Counted from the first letter of the stretch, positions 1 to 10,449 are shown. The stretch: DNA of 31,395 nucleotides from Zygnema cylindricum (GCA_037447655.1 JBBHKE010001028.1:50001-81395), one strand, 5' to 3'. Numbers and translations are program-made. The notes: a model not told the origin generated them from the letters alone.

Positions 1-345
1 TATATATATATATTTATATATTATTATATATATATAATATATATATATATTTATATATTATATATATATTATATATATTATACATATATATATATATAAT
101 ATATATTATATATATATGTATTCTATATATACATATATATATATAATATATATTATATATATTTTATATATTATATATATATAATATATATTATATATAT
201 ATGTATACTATATATACATATATATATATAATATATATTATATATATTATAATACATATATGTATATTTATATATTATATATTATATATATATTATATAT
301 ATATCATATATAATATTATATTATATATATGTATATATATATTTT
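1..345. repeat. AT microsatellite (TA/TATAT)n
   Basis: Almost pure A/T with mixed TA, TATAT and ATTATAT units and only rare G or C, running from the window edge to about 345. It is low-complexity DNA. Open frames across it encode only Tyr/Ile runs and are not genes. Confidence 0.95.
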
Positions 346-550
346 CGACTCTGACTAATGCTTCCTTGTACAATTTAAACCACACTAAATAAGGTGCAAT
401 ATTTTCCTAAACTAGCACACAATAGAAAAAGGTACCTGGGGAAGGAGGGATCCGAGGAGGGTACTTGTGAGGGCGGCCAAGGCACCGACCGTTACGGCAT
501 ACTTGGCAATAACTTCCCTCTCACCCTCCAGTCATAAAACAAACAACTTC

Positions 551-702
551 GCTTCTCCCCTCCCTCTCCTCTCTCTCCCTTTCCCTCTCCCTCTCCCTCT
601 CCCTCTCCTTTATAAAATATTCAAAATATATAGAATTGATGAAGGGGAAAGGGAGAGAGGGAGGGAGGGAGGGAGGGAGGGAGGGAGGGAGGGAAAGGGA
701 GA
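551..702. repeat. Polypyrimidine tract plus (GGGA)n purine tract
   Basis: 551-608 is a CT-rich tract built on CCCTCT. About 35 bases of AT-rich DNA follow, then a purine tract at 642-702 with at least eight GGG runs spaced every four bases. The two tracts are roughly complementary, so they could pair. The purine strand fits the general pattern of a G-quadruplex former. Frames through it are Pro/Leu/Ser or Arg/Gly runs and are not genes. Confidence 0.85.
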
Positions 703-888
703 TAGAAGTACTGGTTGGTTGACAGGAAGAGAACCAGATTCGCGCTCCAATGACGAGACAAGGGGAGGTGTTGACAAGGCAGTCCACAACCGCCGGTCTC
801 AGAAATCGAAACGTTTGACATTTTGTCGTCACCTAAAAGAGTAGTGAGGAAGTAAACAGACGGACTTGTAAAAAAAAAGTACTTTCCA

Positions 889-937
889 TTTTTGCGCGTG
901 CGATCCCATCACATCACGCCACTATCCGTACACTACA
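889..937 (+). repeat. Short direct repeat, copy 1
   Basis: Shares TTTTTGCGCGTGCGAT, CACATCACGC and TCCGTACACTAC in the same order as 1345-1409. The two copies lie about 455 bp apart in the same orientation. No gene is seen between them; the sequence is rich in GTACG-type words that recur across the window. Confidence 0.6.
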
Positions 938-1154
938 CCGCTAGGTGACCCGCGGCCGACGACATCGAGGTGGCCACGACAGGTACCAGGATGCCGTCGA
1001 TGCCGTACAAATAAGTGAAACGATATCGCAGCAACGGCGACGATTGATTCTTTGTAGTTTGTACCCTTGACAGAACGGTTCGAAACCTCTACACTACAGT
1101 ACAGCGACGACGACAAAGTGATCGCGACAATTGACCCGCGGCTTACGACGTCAA

Positions 1155-1271
1155 GGATGGTTTTGTACGGACGGATTTGAGTCATCGGCGCTTTGTCGTA
1201 CGGCAACATTAATCACATCGCGACCTTTATGTTGACGTAAGTTGGCGTCAAGGGCGATTCACGTCCAAACA
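1155..1271 (+). repeat. Dispersed repeat, copy 1 (partner at 21520)
   Basis: About 117 bp closely similar to 21520-21636. Both carry GTACGGACGGATTTGAG, then TCATCGGCG, then ATCACATCGCGAC, then GACGTCAAGGGCG or a close variant. It is non-coding; the family is unknown. Confidence 0.75.
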
Positions 1272-1344
1272 AATTAGTCGTCACGCCAAAATGTCGTGTT
1301 ATCGATACCGTAGAGTACAGTAACGTATTGTATCGTATTTTTAA

Positions 1345-1409
1345 TTTTTGCGCGTGCGATCTGTCACATCACGCTACGCTGTCGTGTTCTCAAATATCCG
1401 TACACTACC
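1345..1409 (+). repeat. Short direct repeat, copy 2
   Basis: Second copy of the 889-937 repeat with an extra stretch between the CACATCACGC and TCCGTACACTAC blocks. From here to about 1900 I see no gene or recognisable repeat. Confidence 0.55.
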
Positions 1410-1914
1410 GCAAAACGGATTGATACGAGTACATGTAACTCCTACGAAAAATTGTGACGCTCCTATTGGTCCGCGTGTACAAAACGATTGGCCCTTGACA
1501 ATCAAAGGGCAAAGCACCGGGTCGCCCGCGACTATTATTTCTTTATGCCATTTAGGGTTATTTTCCAAGTACCGTACAAAATGAAAGCACGTTGTTGTTT
1601 AAATAGTGTGGTGTACGGACAGTGTCAGACGTACACAATTGAACCTTTTTAAGTGAAAAAGTATAATTAATGAGTTTTGGTAACCGCGGACGCAAGAGAA
1701 TATGCGCTCTGAAATGGGGATGAAATCGGGTTGTCAAATAACACGTTCGCACATATTCGTCCAACAACCACGTTTCGACTGTGTGAATGTACGATTTTTG
1801 TACGATTTGTCAGATTTTGTAAAAATACCTATATTAGTGTAAGCATGTTTGCGATCGACATTTTTTTTTTTAAAAGACCCAAATTATAATTATTTAACAA
1901 TTAGAATGTATGTT

Positions 1915-2008
1915 TTTTTTCAAAACTTTCAAATTCTTAATTAGCGTAAACCACGGTAATTATTCCTATACGCTAAAGAAACTTCTACTCTAATAGCGTT
2001 TGGAGTTG
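1915..2008 (+). mobile_element. Right end of a TTAGCG-type MITE (5' part unclear)
   Basis: The segment up to 2008 matches the right half of the complete MITE at 31176-31390: the blocks AATTAGCG, GGTAATTATTCCTATA and AACTTCTACTCTAATA occur in the same order, and it ends in TTG followed by TA. The left end is not recognisable. It abuts the next MITE, which begins at 2021. Confidence 0.55.
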
Positions 2009-2020
2009 TACTGTACAATA

Positions 2021-2236
2021 CACCGTGAATCGCTATTAGCGTTATGAAAGTAATTAGGGCTAAAAAATAATTAGCGTTATTAACGCTAATTGGAATCTAG
2101 GGATTTTGAAGGAAATCATTGACTCTAATTGGGAATTTGGGGTTTCCAAAATATAATTAATAATTCTATTTGAGAATTTGGTCAAAATTTGGGGGGGCCG
2201 AAATAGCGCTATGAACGCAAATAGCAATTAACGGTG
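2021..2236. mobile_element. TA-flanked MITE, about 216 bp
   Basis: Left end begins CACCGTGAATCGCTATT and the reverse complement of the right end begins CACCGTTAATTGCTATT. The terminal inverted repeats match over about 22 bp with three differences. TA dinucleotides flank both ends (2019-2020 and 2237-2238), as expected for Tc1/mariner-like elements, although the terminal sequence is not one I can name. It has no coding capacity. Internal TTAGCG/CGCTAA palindromes are frequent. Confidence 0.65.
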
Positions 2237-2520
2237 TAGTGTCATCCATACTATACGAGATTCTTACACTTTGTACTCTTTGTATCAACGAAGGTATAAG
2301 GGAGATGTACCATTAATTTTGTACATAGTAGGGTACGAGCGGGTATGGATAGTCACTAAAAATCGAGTTTCAGCGAACTTTTTTTATTTAAACACATATT
2401 GGGAAATAACCAAGCCGATTTTGAGAGTTCAGATTTTGCAAAAAAAAAATGTCGGATTGGGTATCTGAAATTTTGCCTTTTGCGACCAATGCCCCACCCA
2501 CACGAGGCCACATAAATTTG

Positions 2521-3026
2521 TAGTGTTGTGTATCGGTATGGTTTTGTCGATAATCAATATGTCTTTTTTTTTGGCTTACCAATAATCGATATATTGGCAC
2601 AATATATTACTACTGTTATAGCAACTACTACTATTACTAGTGTTATTGCAATAAAAAACCGATAATATCGCTTATGTATTGCAATAACACTGGTACGGAT
2701 AGCTCTCGGCGATAAATGTACGGTTTAACGTACAGTTACACTGATAGTTGTCTCTACTGAACCCGTTATACAGAGTACGGAACAGATTGTCATATGTGGC
2801 ATGCCACGGTGTATACAGTCATAAATATAACACAATATATTATAAAGGATTACTATATAGCGTACTTTTTTTTTTACTTATCGCCGATAAGAAATTTGTT
2901 GGTCTTGGAGTGATATATCGAGACACCTCACCGTTCAATGACCGATAATTATCTATATCCGTTTTATTGCAACAATTATCGGTATCGGTTTTATTGCAAT
3001 AATTTTCTTGCTTATACACAACACTA
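2521..3026. mobile_element. hAT-like MITE A with 8-bp target duplication
   Basis: Termini are TAGTGTTGTGTAT and its inverted copy ATACACAACACTA (13-bp perfect inverted repeat). The flanks are TAAATTTG (2513-2520) and AAAATTTG (3027-3034), an 8-bp target duplication with one change. An 8-bp duplication and a TAGNGTTG-like end are hallmarks of hAT elements. It encodes no transposase, so it is non-autonomous. It contains an 18-bp hairpin at 2636-2694. Confidence 0.8.
2636..2694. other. 18-bp hairpin inside MITE A
   Basis: Arms ACTAGTGTTATTGCAATA and TATTGCAATAACACTGGT pair over 18 positions with one G-T wobble, enclosing a 23-nt loop. The equivalent hairpin at 7396-7454 keeps pairing through a T-A to C-G exchange at the twelfth position. 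Confidence 0.7.
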
Positions 3027-3923
3027 AAAATTTGAGTATAATACGATACTATGAGTAGCAAGCATAAATAAGTGAAATTACAAGAACGTTGCATTTATCC
3101 TCTCGTACATATCCATGCAAGCTGCTTTTTTGCCAAAAAAGGTTCAAAAATAATGATACAGCCAACGTCCATGGTGACGCGTTGCCGAAGAATTGATATG
3201 TTGTTTAAAAAGCGATCCTTACATGTTGACAATTTGTACACTGTATCATTTTCCATGCGTACCAGTCCCAAACTAAGATTCGAAGTTATCAATGAATTGA
3301 TTTAATTATTTTTAGTAATACGCTGTGAATCGCTATTAGCGTTAAAAAATAATTAGTGTTATTTGCTCTAATTTGGGTTTTTGGCGTTTGGGGAAATAAC
3401 CTTTTACTCTAATTTATTCACAATCCTAATTCGGGCAAAGTTCGCTTATAAGGGTTAAGTTCCATTAGACGAAAAGTGAGGTTGTTTACGAAAATTCGGA
3501 CTTCTCCGTACTACACCGTACTTTTTATTTTGTTTTTATATAGAAAACAACATTACAGAGAATCTTGCCAATATTCTCCAAAATTGTGGGAGTTAACTAT
3601 GACCGTTGGATGTTTTTTCGTGAAGCATTCGCTTCGAGAGTTTCTGTAATTGGTGATGTACCTCGCGAGGTACATCACTCATTACATAATTTTTTGAGCC
3701 GCGACAATAAGCATACGTGTCAAGATGACAACCAACGAAAATCAAAAAAATCTCGCACACGATATACGCATTCACAAAACCAAAAAAAAATACAAACGAA
3801 ATGCCGTAACGTACTTTCATCACGCTATTTGTGTTAGTGCCCATTAGTCACACTATTTCTGGAAACGCTCATTTGTCACGCGAAAAACAAAAACCGTAAC
3901 AAAATGAGGTGGTAATTGACAAG

Positions 3924-4105
3924 TAGTGTTGGGTATCGAGGACCCATTGCTGATATTCGATACATATCGAATTTCAGGTACCCGATATTCGATATGTCGC
4001 TCCGATATTCGATACATCGCTTCGATATATCGAATTTCAAAGTATTGCGATATATCGCAGATATATCGCCGATATATCGTATCGGCGATGTATCGAGGCT
4101 TCTCT
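3924..4105. repeat. CGATA/TATCG dyad-rich array
   Basis: Starts TAGTGTTGGGTATCGAGG, resembling the hAT-like MITE termini, then carries many copies of CGATAT, GATATTCGATA and ATATCG in both orientations up to GTATCGAGG at about 4100. No matching right terminus is seen. It may be a truncated or rearranged MITE with an amplified short palindrome. Confidence 0.6.
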
Positions 4106-4196
4106 AAATTTTTTTTTTTTTTGCTAGTCAATTCTCTGAAGAAGAGAAGGACAGGTGTGAAAGTGGTGGAGGATGTTTTTTTTTTTTTTTTTTCGG
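4106..4196 (-). repeat. Two poly(A) runs on the minus strand
   Basis: Read on the minus strand, a ~20-nt A run (about 4172-4192) follows directly after the last recognisable gypsy codons (Leu-Glu-Asp-Asp). A second, shorter A run lies at about 4108-4122. A retroposed, polyadenylated partial transcript would look like this, but simple slippage is also possible. Confidence 0.6.
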
Positions 4197-4800
4197 TCGT
4201 CTTCAAGGTCGATTGACATTTTGTAAGTAGAATGACGTCCAAGGTCCTTCATGGAGAAAGCAAACACATCTATATGACGAGTGACTGTGTCACTTAATAG
4301 TGCCTGTTCCGCCATTGTGAGACTGGAACCGAACTTCCACTTGGGCGTCTCGGGACTCTTAATAGTGAAAGCTTCCATGGCCTGAGCAAATGCAATTTGC
4401 TCATCGGCAATGAGTGAGTGGCCTAACTCGTATTTTACCGGAGTTTGCTGCAAGCAGTTCACCCAATGGTGCCAGCTACGCGTTGGAAATGCAGCTGTCC
4501 AGTGCGGTGGAAGGCCAAAAAACGATGAAATTGTGGATTGAACGGCTGTATAAGCTGAGATTTCCCAAGACATATGACTGGGGTTAAGGAAATCATAGAT
4601 GGAGATGTCCTTAATCGCCGGTGTGAGAGAAGGGAAGAGAAAAAACTGAAATGGATTTCCCTTTAGACTAGGAGAGGTTTGAAAAACACTCAACAGATCA
4701 AGCACCACTTTCAACAATCGAGAGTTTTGAGTCAACCTGGCACATCACAGTCTTAAATCCCTTCGATGGCAAGACCTATGTCTTGAAGAGGACAATTTTT
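4193..4800 (-). pseudogene. Ty3/gypsy pol fragment (protease-RT linker region)
   Basis: A minus-strand frame of about 180 codons (ATG at 4735) ends with KWKFGSSLTMAEQ, then HIDVFAFSMKDLGR and KMSIDLEDD. This is the segment just upstream of reverse transcriptase in a subset of plant gypsy polyproteins, where an acidic or aromatic DVFA(F/W)S motif precedes the RT fingers. The RT core itself is absent because homology stops at a poly(A) run. Upstream of the ATG (4735-4800), a second short stretch in the same style (KTVMCQVDSKLSIVESG) sits behind stops. The family assignment rests on motif memory, not a search. It is a truncated, non-functional relic. Confidence 0.6.
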
Positions 4801-5629
4801 TTGCAAAACTATAGAGAAAGGTGTTAGAAATACCCAAAAAACTAACTAACACACAATGGAGAGAAGTGTCAGAGTTAACTAAAATTGAAACTAACACAAA
4901 AGAAATCAGATTAAAGGCTAACACACGTAAAAGTAGATCTAGAGCCACAATAAAAGGAAAATATGAATCTAAACCTAAAGATGACAGCTTAAGAAGTAAA
5001 GAGTTGAGTAGGGCAAAAGAGGAGACAGATGGAATCTTACCATGAAGAAACACAAGAGGGGGAATCTAAGTGCAAGAAAAATGCCAAAACATTCACATCC
5101 TCCACCGAGACCTCCACCAAAGAAGACATTAGATGTCTTCTCGTCGACGGAAAAGATGGAAAATCTGCAAACAAAAGAGGAGTCAGAAATTAACATCACA
5201 TAAATTGTAAGTAAGAACAAATTTGCAGCAAATGAAAGATTTTTAGCAAATTGATCATCAAGAAAACTCAAAAGGATAAAACTAACCATCAAAACTCACT
5301 TAGGCATCTGTGCAAAAAATAAATACCAAAAGAAAACGGGCATTTTTGCCGGAACTCACCAAAATGGAGCCAAGAGTCTTGCAATAGTAGGAGTGCACAT
5401 TGACTCAAACTCCCACATGGAGTCCAACCCGTAAAAAAATGAGGTCAAATCTATAAAAGGAAACAAAATGTCAAAAATTTAGGTCAAGAAAATTTGAAAG
5501 ACCTACAAAGAGGTATTTCTAACCCTAAAACACAACGTACTAGGCAGAAGAAAGCTTCAAAGGAATGAGAAATGAGAATTACTGATATTTGGAAAGTTGA
5601 TTAAAATTGCCAAATCTCCATCCTGAAGC
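4801..5629. other. Unassigned purine-rich interval
   Basis: No convincing gene. The plus strand is A-rich and purine-biased. Short frames on both strands (for example 4821-5045 plus and 4975-5292 minus) show no family motif. It may be the degraded upstream part of the gypsy relic at 4193-4800, but I cannot show that. Confidence 0.5.
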
Positions 5630-6105
5630 ATTCATGCAGCGGACGAAGCTCGGCTGGCCATAAATCTCATGAAAAATCACCTGCAAAGACCAATGATTTC
5701 GGAAAGCGTGAGTCGGTCAGAAGGAGTAAACAAAGAAAAACTAACATCAATGTTTGAAGTAGAACTCTTCAAGGAAAAACAAATTAGAAGAGCAGCAACG
5801 GAAGGAGGAAACAATATCTCATTCAAGACAGATGCTAAGGGAGAAAGGGAGATCTAAAACTTCGAATTCGAACCTCATCAAGAAGCAGGAATGTCAACCT
5901 CCCCACATAAATCCAGTGGACAACCCAAGATATGTCACAAATCTCCGCGAGAGGAAGGTCCCCACATAGATAGCGCAGTAGAAGCCGTGGATGGGAGAAA
6001 AAAGAAAGGAGTCCTAGAACCTAAACCTTTTGATAATTTTATGATTAAGGGGTTAAGAGGGCAAAGTAAGGTAGACTCCTCAAACATAGGGGAAATACTA
6101 AATTA
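5630..6105 (+). pseudogene. Unrecognised degenerate coding-like stretch
   Basis: One plus-strand frame stays open over about 150 codons except for a single TAA (about 5855-5857). It begins before an ATG at 5669 with AADEARLAINLMKNHL and continues after the stop to IGEILN, ending at 6106. The product would be hydrophilic and Lys/Glu/Ser-rich, with no zinc knuckle, membrane segment or catalytic motif. It could be an old gag or accessory ORF, or chance openness in purine-rich DNA. I do not recognise it. Confidence 0.25.
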
Positions 6106-7224
6106 GAATGTACAGAGGGACATTCTTAGACAGAGCAGTCAAATACTCATAGCCTAAGTCATGGAAGTCGGAGAGGAGAGGACTTCAAAGAATTCAGAGG
6201 AGAGGGTTTGAAGAAAACAAACCCAAAACCTAAAAGTACAGAGCTGTCACAGTGCCTCCCAATATATGGATGCAACAAAGGCGATACAGCTACTTATAAG
6301 AGCATGCAACGAAAGTGCAAACCAAAAATACAGTCGTGCATTTTGAGCAGCGTCATTGCGGCCACATGTTTAAGCATCAAATGATAGATGAGGATTGCCA
6401 ATGAATAAATGAGCCTTGAAGTTTTGACGATCACACGATAGAAAAAGATTACACGTCACATTATCCCATTGAGGAGACAGGTAAATTAGACGAGATTGCT
6501 AGCAGCGCAATTGTTTTGTTCGGATTTTGAGGACCAGGGGAAGTCCCAACGAACAAAACATTCACGTGAAATAAAATCGTTGGAGTACTATCGATATCGT
6601 GAATTTTTCGACATGGTATAAAATTTACGGGAAATATTACGCAGGTAGAGTACCATCGAAGCGCCAAGCAATTACCGATTCTTCAAAATTGAGGAATATC
6701 GACACGAGCGCAAGTGGGAGTGTTGGTTTTAGACGATCTCGGTCGATACTGTGTACGGAAATTGGAGCATCGATATTGTACGAAGTGACGGATCAAATCG
6801 CACGGGATCTAGAGACAATTCGAGGACATTCAATTTGTAGTGAAAAACTAAGGCATCTTGGGGCGCGGCCATCGACCGCTGACTTTGTACATTTTGGCTT
6901 GTAGCCATTGGACCACAAGTGTGTACAAATACACCATTTAGATAGGAGTGCACTAGCATAAATAGTGATCAAAGCATAGGAAGAGATCTATCGCTCTTAA
7001 AACAAGCTTACAACAACTTGGAAAACTATGGTGTTTAGCATTATTTATATAGAAACATATTGTACAAAGATCACAGAGATTAGACATTTAGACATAGGAT
7101 GAGAATCCAACTTTATCTTAGATAGAGAAATGTCCACAAAGATAATTGTAGTTTGTACTCCTATAATTCCATTAAAAGCTGTTTAAATATGCCTTCTCTA
7201 CTGCATACATCGTTCATATTTTTA
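6106..7224. other. Unassigned interval
   Basis: No recognisable gene. A 101-codon plus frame (6599-6904) has a local base composition richer in CGA/CG words than its surroundings, with an overlapping antisense frame. Neither shows a domain I know. No repeat partner elsewhere in the window was noticed. Confidence 0.4.
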
Positions 7225-7304
7225 AAAGAAAAATGTCGGAATTGGAATATGAAATTTTGAATATTGAGACCAATGCCCCACCCACACCATGCCACAAAAA
7301 TTTG

Positions 7305-7763
7305 TACTGTTGCGTATCGGTATGGTTTTGCCGATAATCAATATGTCCATTTTTTTGGCTTACCAATAATCGATATATTGGCACAATAAATCATTACTAG
7401 TGTTATCGCTATAAAAAACCGATAATATCGGTTATTTATTGCGATAACACTAGTACCGATAACTATCAGCGCTACATGTGTAGTTTCTCGTTTAGTTCTA
7501 CTGATAGTTGTCTCTACTAAACGCCATTATACAGATTGCGGAACACATTGCCATATGTGGCAAGCCACGTTGTATACAGTCATAAATATAATACAATATA
7601 TTATAAAGGACTATTAAATAGCGAACTTATTTTTTTTCTAATTATCGCCGATAAGGAATTTGTTGGACTTGGAGCGACATATCAGGACCCCTAACTGTTC
7701 GATAACCGATAATTATCGGTATTGGTTTTATTGCAATACTTTTCTTGCTTATACACAACACTA
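7305..7763. mobile_element. hAT-like MITE B with 8-bp target duplication
   Basis: Left terminus TACTGTTGCGTAT (two changes from copy A) and right terminus ATACACAACACTA. Flanks are AAAATTTG (7297-7304) and AGAATTTG (7764-7771). Same position within the larger repeat as copy A. No coding capacity. Contains the paired hairpin at 7396-7454. Confidence 0.8.
7396..7454. other. Hairpin inside MITE B, covarying with MITE A
   Basis: Arms ACTAGTGTTATCGCTATA and TATTGCGATAACACTAGT pair at 17 of 18 positions. Relative to copy A, one base pair changed on both sides (T-A to C-G), and the copy-A wobble is a Watson-Crick pair here. Confidence 0.65.
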
Positions 7764-8203
7764 AGAATTTGAGTAAAATACGATGCTAAGAGTAGCAAGC
7801 ACAAGTTAGTGAAATTGCAACGACGTTATATTTGTCCTCTCGTACATGTCCATACAAGTTGTTTTTTGCCCAAAAGGTACAGTAATAATGGTACAACCAA
7901 GGTCCATGGTGACATGTTGCCGAACATTATATTTGTTGTTTCAAAAGCGATCCTTACATGTAGTGAATTTGTACACCGTATCATTTTCCATGCGTACCAG
8001 TCCCTAAGTAAGATATGAAGTTATCAATGAATTGATTTAATTGTTTTAAGTAGTACACCGTGAATCGCTTTTAGCGTTAAGAAATAATTAGTGTAGAAAA
8101 ATAATTATTGTTATTTACTCTAACATGGGTTTTTTGCGTTTGGGGAAAAAACCTTTTACTCTAATTTATTCACAACTCTAATTTGGGCAAAGTTCGCTTA
8201 TAA

Positions 8204-8700
8204 TGCATCTACGATCAAGGTTTTTACACTAAAAAAAGTATGCGTACAAAATCTGACAAATCGTACACCGTCGTGTCCTTTTACTCTAATTCATTCATAA
8301 CTCGAATTAGGGTTTTCTCCCCTATAATTAATACGCGATCAACATCTCTTCACTAAAATAGGTACGATCTCAATTTGCCTTTTATTCTAAGCGCAGTTTT
8401 ACATGCGTTCGCGATTATTCTAATCCACATTTCGTACTTTATTACTGTACAATGTACCATTTTGTATGGACCGACAGGTTCCGTACACCATTCTATTCAA
8501 GATGACCATAAATTAGAGATATTAACGCTAATTTACCAGTACCTTAATTAACGTTGACAAATAATTAGTGTCATTAATTCTATTTAAGGTTTTAGGGTCA
8601 AAATTTGAGGGCACCGAATTAGCGTAAATAACGCTAAATGGGATTCTTAACTGAAGTAAAAACTCAGCCCTAATCTGCAGTGATGATTGACCCTAAATAG
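8204..8700. repeat. Degenerate TTAGCG-type MITE pieces
   Basis: 8520-8650 resembles the interior and right half of the 2021-2236 MITE: GATATTAACGCTAAT, a GTCAAAATTTGAGG-type block, then AATTAGCGTAAATAACGCTAA. Terminal sequences are not recognisable. No gene is visible. Confidence 0.45.
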
Positions 8701-10023
8701 TAGACTGCAGCAGAGTTAAGGAGGAAAAAAAAAAGGGGTAAGAATTAAAAAACTTAAACGAACTTCCTTGAGATACAAATTTGATTAAAAAAGAGAAAAG
8801 GAGAAGCGGTAAAGGGATTAAATATTTTGAGAGTACAAGTGGTGTTCCGAAACTACCGCATCAATGTTTTCATTTTGAAGTTTATAAGTTTAGGTCAAAA
8901 TCGATACAAAATAGAAAAAAGAGTAAAAATGAAACAGGAAAGGGCGAAAAAAAACCATGAAATCGGAAAAGGACAAAAATTCAAGACCGAAAATAATGAA
9001 AGAATTCCAAAACGTCTAAAACGGAAAAAGTTAGAACAAAAAAGTCCAAAAAGAAACATATAAACAAAAATATTATTTGAACAAAAAAACAAAAAAGACA
9101 ACATTGTAAACAATAAAAATCAGAACCGAAACAAATAAAGAAGAAGTCTTCCATTTGTTTAAAACCAACAAATTTGAATAAACAAAAATGTAACAGAAAT
9201 AATAAAAAACCAAAAATAAGATAAACCAAGAAAAAAAAGCAAAGGGAAGACATCAGAATAGAATAAGAGAGAAAACACACAAACGAAAAAAAAAAGGGTC
9301 GGGAAGTGATCACATTAAAGAAAGTCACATTGGATTAAAATAAAAAAAAACCTCAAGTAAAAAAAGCACATTCACATTATTTCACTCATCTCTCCTTTCT
9401 CTTTGCATTTTTATTTTATGCAAATCCCCCACTCCCTCCCTCCCTCTCCCTCGTTCCCTTCCCTTTCTCCCTCGCTTCCTTTCTTTATTTACCTTCCAAT
9501 TGGCTGCCCGAAAATAAATAGAATTTTATACCTTTGAAAAGTCTAATGGAAAAAGAGTAAATGAAAAACACTAATTCCGCAAAAAAAAAGTAAAAACTGC
9601 GGTAAAAGAAACCCTAACAAACTAAAAAAAAACTCTAACAATCCCTAAATTAAACCTTACATACCCTATTAGAAACCCTTAAAAACTGAGTAAACCCTTC
9701 AAAGAAACATTATAAAAACACAAATTTTGGCTAAAAAAAGTGGATGCCTCCAAAAATTAGAGAACTCTACTAACTTTGCCAAACCTTCAAAATCTCTAAA
9801 ACCCTAAAGCCTAAATCCTTGCGGTATTCAAAAGCAAAAAATGAAAAGTGCGGAAAGTTATGAAAACCCTTACGATTATAAAAAGGAAAAATAAAAAATC
9901 CCTACATTTTCCCAGAAAAAAAAAAGCTCTTAAAAACCATAAAACGATTAGAAAAACCTCCTAGAGCCAAAAACGCTAGAAAAAACGATTAAACATTGGA
10001 AAAAAACGGATCCGGATGCTTCT
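8701..10023. other. A-rich low-complexity interval with a CT tract
   Basis: The plus strand is dominated by A runs and AAAAC/AAAAG words. Frames encode Lys/Asn-rich or (antisense) Phe/Leu-rich low-complexity strings and are not credible genes. 9425-9480 is a CCCTCC-type pyrimidine tract. Scattered AACCCTAA words at 9600-9830 are not tandem. Confidence 0.6.
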
Positions 10024-10358
10024 CCAACCGAACTCCAATCCACCACTTCCCAAAAATGACACAAGTTGGAGGGAAACCTTCCGGACTTGGCTTTGAGCCG
10101 CGTGGATTAAAAGCGTGGGCAGAATTACAAGGGAGAATGTGCGTAAACTATCTAGCCTCTACAGCTAGCTAGCAAAAGAAAGGAAGAAACTTGAGCAATC
10201 GGTGAGAGAGAGAGCAAGAGAAAGCTCCGCCGCCAAGAGAAAATTCTTGTCCAAAAGCTAAAAATTATAAGTCTGAAAATAGACTAAGTATTAGCTACGC
10301 TACGCCTACGCAAACCCTAACCTAAGTCTAGGCTAGTTCACATGAAAGAACTACTTAG

Positions 10359-10385
10359 AATGTTGGCCAATAGGCGGCCAACATT
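10359..10385. other. 10-bp hairpin in repeat copy 1
   Basis: Arms AATGTTGGCC and GGCCAACATT pair perfectly around a 7-nt loop. The copy-2 hairpin (11676-11702) has the outermost pair changed from A-T to G-C on both sides, but two inner pairs lost. Confidence 0.7.
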
Positions 10386-10449
10386 GTCTGCCGCACGTTC
10401 CGCATAATCCACTGTCCGAGGGTAAAAACCCTCCCTAACTACGTGTATG

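Larger units (their letters stand above)
2440..3451 (+). repeat. 1-kb dispersed repeat, copy A
   Basis: Direct-orientation homologue of 7225-8203, similar over essentially its whole length from AAAATGTCGG to GGGCAAAGTTCGCTTATA. It contains a nested hAT-like MITE (2521-3026) at the same site as the other copy, so the MITE predates the duplication of the larger unit. Open frames in the two copies (3072-3305 and 7809-8018) share a start region but lose frame relative to each other, so it is probably not coding. The last ~130 bp begin like the TTAGCG MITE family at 3321. Confidence 0.8.
7225..8203 (+). repeat. 1-kb dispersed repeat, copy B
   Basis: Direct-orientation partner of 2440-3451 about 4.8 kb downstream, including the nested MITE. 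It is shorter by ~30 bp because of small indels. Downstream, 8040-8200 starts like the TTAGCG MITE (ACACCGTGAATCGC at about 8049) but no right terminus is seen. Confidence 0.8.

Noticed and set aside
201-392. Tyr/Ile-rich 63-codon frame
   Set aside because: Translation of the AT microsatellite.
467-844. 125-codon frame and its antisense partners
   Set aside because: Most of the length is translation of the CT and GGGA tracts.
3072-3305. Frames at 3072-3305 and 7809-8018 as a conserved small protein
   Set aside because: Both sit in the 1-kb repeat, but the frames diverge by indels, start with GTG or an inconsistent ATG, and end differently. The conservation is at DNA level only.
8827-9328. 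Lys-rich plus and Phe-rich minus frames as genes
   Set aside because: They reflect A-rich low-complexity sequence; no motifs, no codon structure.
9600-10320. Interstitial telomere repeats (AACCCTAA words; also near 31030)
   Set aside because: The words are scattered in A-rich DNA and never tandem.
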